From contig JAVBQI010000169.1 in assembly GCA_031549145.1 (NCBI GenBank), forward strand, positions 1-7,076: 7,076 nucleotides of DNA. The letters run 5' to 3'. Under the pieces are notes generated by a model, which was given only the letters and a program-made list of their open reading frames with translations, was not told the origin of the DNA and did not search any database. Made by a program: the position numbers and the translations under genes. The stretch is from JAVBSX01 sp031549145. Its GTDB lineage: Bacteria > Planctomycetota > Planctomycetia > Pirellulales > Thermoguttaceae. Below, one piece after another: positions 6,090-7,076 of this stretch (its first letter is position 1; each line of letters opens with the position of its first letter).

Positions 6090-6186
6090 AAAATTGAACC
6101 AAGGGGCTTTCTGAGCGAAGCGACGAAAGCCCCGAAACCGCGAGGGTTGAGTTCGAAGCTCGGGTCCAATTTTTTCGCGGAGTGCA
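6084..6186. repeat. Nested inverted-repeat element upstream of the M16 gene
   Basis: The outer arms are TGCAC plus AAAAATTGAACC (6084-6100) and the inverse, GGGTCCAATTTTTT...GTGCA (6162-6186), with a 7-8 nt insertion in the right arm. Inside are a perfect 9-bp hairpin (6103-6111 with 6125-6133, 13-nt loop), a 4-bp hairpin (AACC 6136-6139, GGTT 6145-6148) and a weak GAG/CTC hairpin near 6149-6161. It could be a degenerate MITE or a structured leader on the minus strand. Otherwise 6018-6302 holds no gene that I can support. Confidence 0.45.
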
Positions 6187-6228
6187 ATATACACAAGCCG
6201 GTTTAAAATTTCCGTCTTCAATTGAGTA

Positions 6229-6246
6229 GCGGCCCAACGAGGCCGC
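6229..6246. repeat. Hairpin downstream of the S24 gene
   Basis: GCGGCC at 6229-6234 pairs perfectly with GGCCGC at 6241-6246 around a 6-nt loop. It lies about 57 nt past the S24 stop codon on the minus strand. No U-tract follows, so a terminator role is only possible. Confidence 0.35.
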
Positions 6247-6302
6247 GGTTTGACAGAGGGCGAAGCCTACTGCCCATGCCGGCTACGGTATAAACAACCC
6301 AA

Positions 6303-6812
6303 TCAAACCTTATGAATGACGTGCCGAACGACGCCCCAGATTTTCACATCGGCGGGATCAGCGCATTTCAATGTCGAAAACTTGCCGGTTTCCGGTTCGA
6401 ATTTTTTGTTTTTCCCGGAGAGCCGCCGGACGGTCAACCCGATGTCGGAGTTCGTGAGAACGATATCGCCGTTTTTCGCCTCGATTCCGCGATCGACGAT
6501 CAAGACGTCTTCGGGAAAAATTCCCGCTTCCGTCATTGAATCGCCAACCACTTGGACGAAACAGGTCGAGGAGGGTCTCGGAACCAAATAGGTTCCCAGG
6601 TCCAGTTTTTCAACGGTCAACTCATCGGTCTGGGAAGGATACCCTGCCTGGGGTTTCGTTTCGTAAAGAGGAAAGGTCAGACCTTTCTTCTCGATAAACG
6701 ACATGATTTGATCGATGTAGGAAATCGGAAGCCGGACCGCTTTTGTCGGTTCTCCGAACTTGCCGGTCCCTTTGGGCCGTCCCGCTCCTTTTCTTCGTCC
6801 GCCTCGGGTCAT
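6303..6812 (-). CDS. UmuD/LexA-like S24 family protein with catalytic Lys replaced by Arg
   Basis: The protein has 169 residues. Residues 1-18 are very basic and contain GAGRPKG, an AT-hook-like GRP core. Residues 19-43 (EPTKAVRLP, then SYIDQIMSFIEKK) resemble a ribbon-helix-helix strand and helix. Residues 46-169 are the S24 fold: FPLYETKPQAGYPS with a cleavage-type Ala56-Gly57, GDSM with nucleophile Ser92, DVLIVDR, NGDIV, then LTVRRL. UmuD and LexA have TVKKL or TVKRL there; the lysine lies 37 residues after the serine, and here that residue is Arg129 (CGG). Cleavage-site spacing also matches UmuD. Family members self-cleave on RecA* to regulate SOS genes or activate Pol V. No umuC is beside it. 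I chose the ATG at 6812 because AGGAG lies 8 nt upstream and similar proteins begin M-x-x-GG-x-x-x-GAGRPKG; an ATG at 6848 would add 12 residues without support. Confidence 0.9.
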   Translation of the reverse strand: MTRGGRRKGAGRPKGTGKFGEPTKAVRLPISYIDQIMSFIEKKGLTFPLYETKPQAGYPSQTDELTVEKLDLGTYLVPRPSSTCFVQVVGDSMTEAGIFPEDVLIVDRGIEAKNGDIVLTNSDIGLTVRRLSGKNKKFEPETGKFSTLKCADPADVKIWGVVRHVIHKV

Positions 6813-6860
6813 TGTGTTTTCTCCTGGTGCTTTTACATTTCGATTCATATTATTTCATTA

Positions 6861-6889
6861 CCTATACTTTTTCCTCCCATCGAATTCAA
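6861..6889 (-). promoter_or_regulatory. Sigma70-type promoter of the S24 gene
   Basis: On the minus strand TTGAAT (6889-6884) and TATAGG (6866-6861) are separated by exactly 17 bp, about 50 nt upstream of the start codon at 6812. The -35 lies within one arm of the inverted repeat 6880-6933. Confidence 0.5.
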
Positions 6890-6933
6890 AGCCTTTTCAT
6901 AAGACTTTTGCCTCACCCCTCTTTGAAATTCGA
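6880..6933. promoter_or_regulatory. Inverted repeat overlapping the S24 promoter (candidate operator)
   Basis: TCGAATTCAAAG at 6880-6891 is inverted as CTTTGAAATTCGA at 6921-6933, 12 bp with one extra A. The left arm covers the -35 box, and the right arm contains the perfect palindrome ATTCGAAT (6928-6935). Such placement would suit a repressor site. It does not match the E. coli (CTGT-N8-ACAG) or Bacillus (GAAC-N4-GTTC) LexA boxes. Upstream, 6940-7076 shows only a small hairpin (TCGTT 6984-6988, AACGA 6993-6997) and no supported gene. Confidence 0.4.
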
Positions 6934-7076
6934 ATGGAAGATTTCTGAGTGTTGATTGTGCTGACAATAAACGACACGTTCTATCGTTAAAAAACGAGAC
7001 ACATTCCTTAAAGCATGACCTCAATCGGAGGCAAGGTCGTTTTGATGCGGGGAATGAAACGGACCGGGAACGAACG

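Noticed and set aside
6027..6221. 64-codon minus-strand open frame upstream of the M16 gene
   Set aside because: Made up largely of the nested inverted repeat, with no ribosome site or domain; better explained as non-coding repeat.
7008..7076. Possible C-terminal tail of a minus-strand gene entering from the right edge (22 codons then TAA), or a plus-strand start at 7015
   Set aside because: Both frames are open to the edge, but 20-22 codons are too few to decide and neither is recognisable. Sequence beyond 7076 would settle it.

Overview
The window looks like a chromosomal segment of a member of the Planctomycetota. The main clue is the membrane fusion protein at the left edge, whose lipoyl region carries an enlarged loop that I associate with planctomycete HlyD/MacA-type proteins. 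Moderately GC-rich coding DNA, mostly single-gene transcription units, inconsistent Shine-Dalgarno use and intergenic spaces full of palindromic repeats fit this. It is an inference from memory of protein style, not a database result.

Layout, left to right. (1) 1-662, minus: N-terminal 220 residues of a periplasmic efflux adaptor, running off the left edge. (2) 663-973: intergenic, with a -10-like box, small inverted repeats and a 72-bp palindromic repeat. (3) 974-2071, minus: complete chorismate synthase (aroC). (4) 2148-2417, minus: small FeoA-domain protein, co-directional with aroC and separated from it by a 76-nt spacer holding two mutually exclusive hairpins. (5) 2418-2793: divergent intergenic region with paired REP-like hairpins, a minus-strand terminator and an apparently bidirectional promoter. 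(6) 2794-4581, plus: CstA-family transporter. (7) 4582-4766: convergent intergenic region filled by a MITE-like inverted repeat with possible TA target duplications, which also supplies terminator structure. (8) 4767-6017, minus: M16 zinc peptidase. (9) 6018-6302: non-coding region with a nested inverted-repeat element. (10) 6303-6812, minus: UmuD/LexA-like S24 protein with Arg at the catalytic Lys position. (11) 6813-7076: its promoter region, then about 180 nt that I cannot assign.

The genes do not form one pathway. They cover housekeeping (aromatic amino acid branch point, iron-related FeoA, protein turnover), nutrient uptake (CstA), efflux (adaptor) and an SOS-type response protein. There is no phage module, CRISPR array, tRNA, rRNA or complete insertion sequence.

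The most unusual points are the S24 protein, which keeps UmuD spacing exactly but lacks the catalytic lysine; the overlapping divergent promoters before cstA with a terminator on the antisense side; and the different inverted-repeat element in almost every intergenic gap. I found no convincing multi-gene undescribed system.
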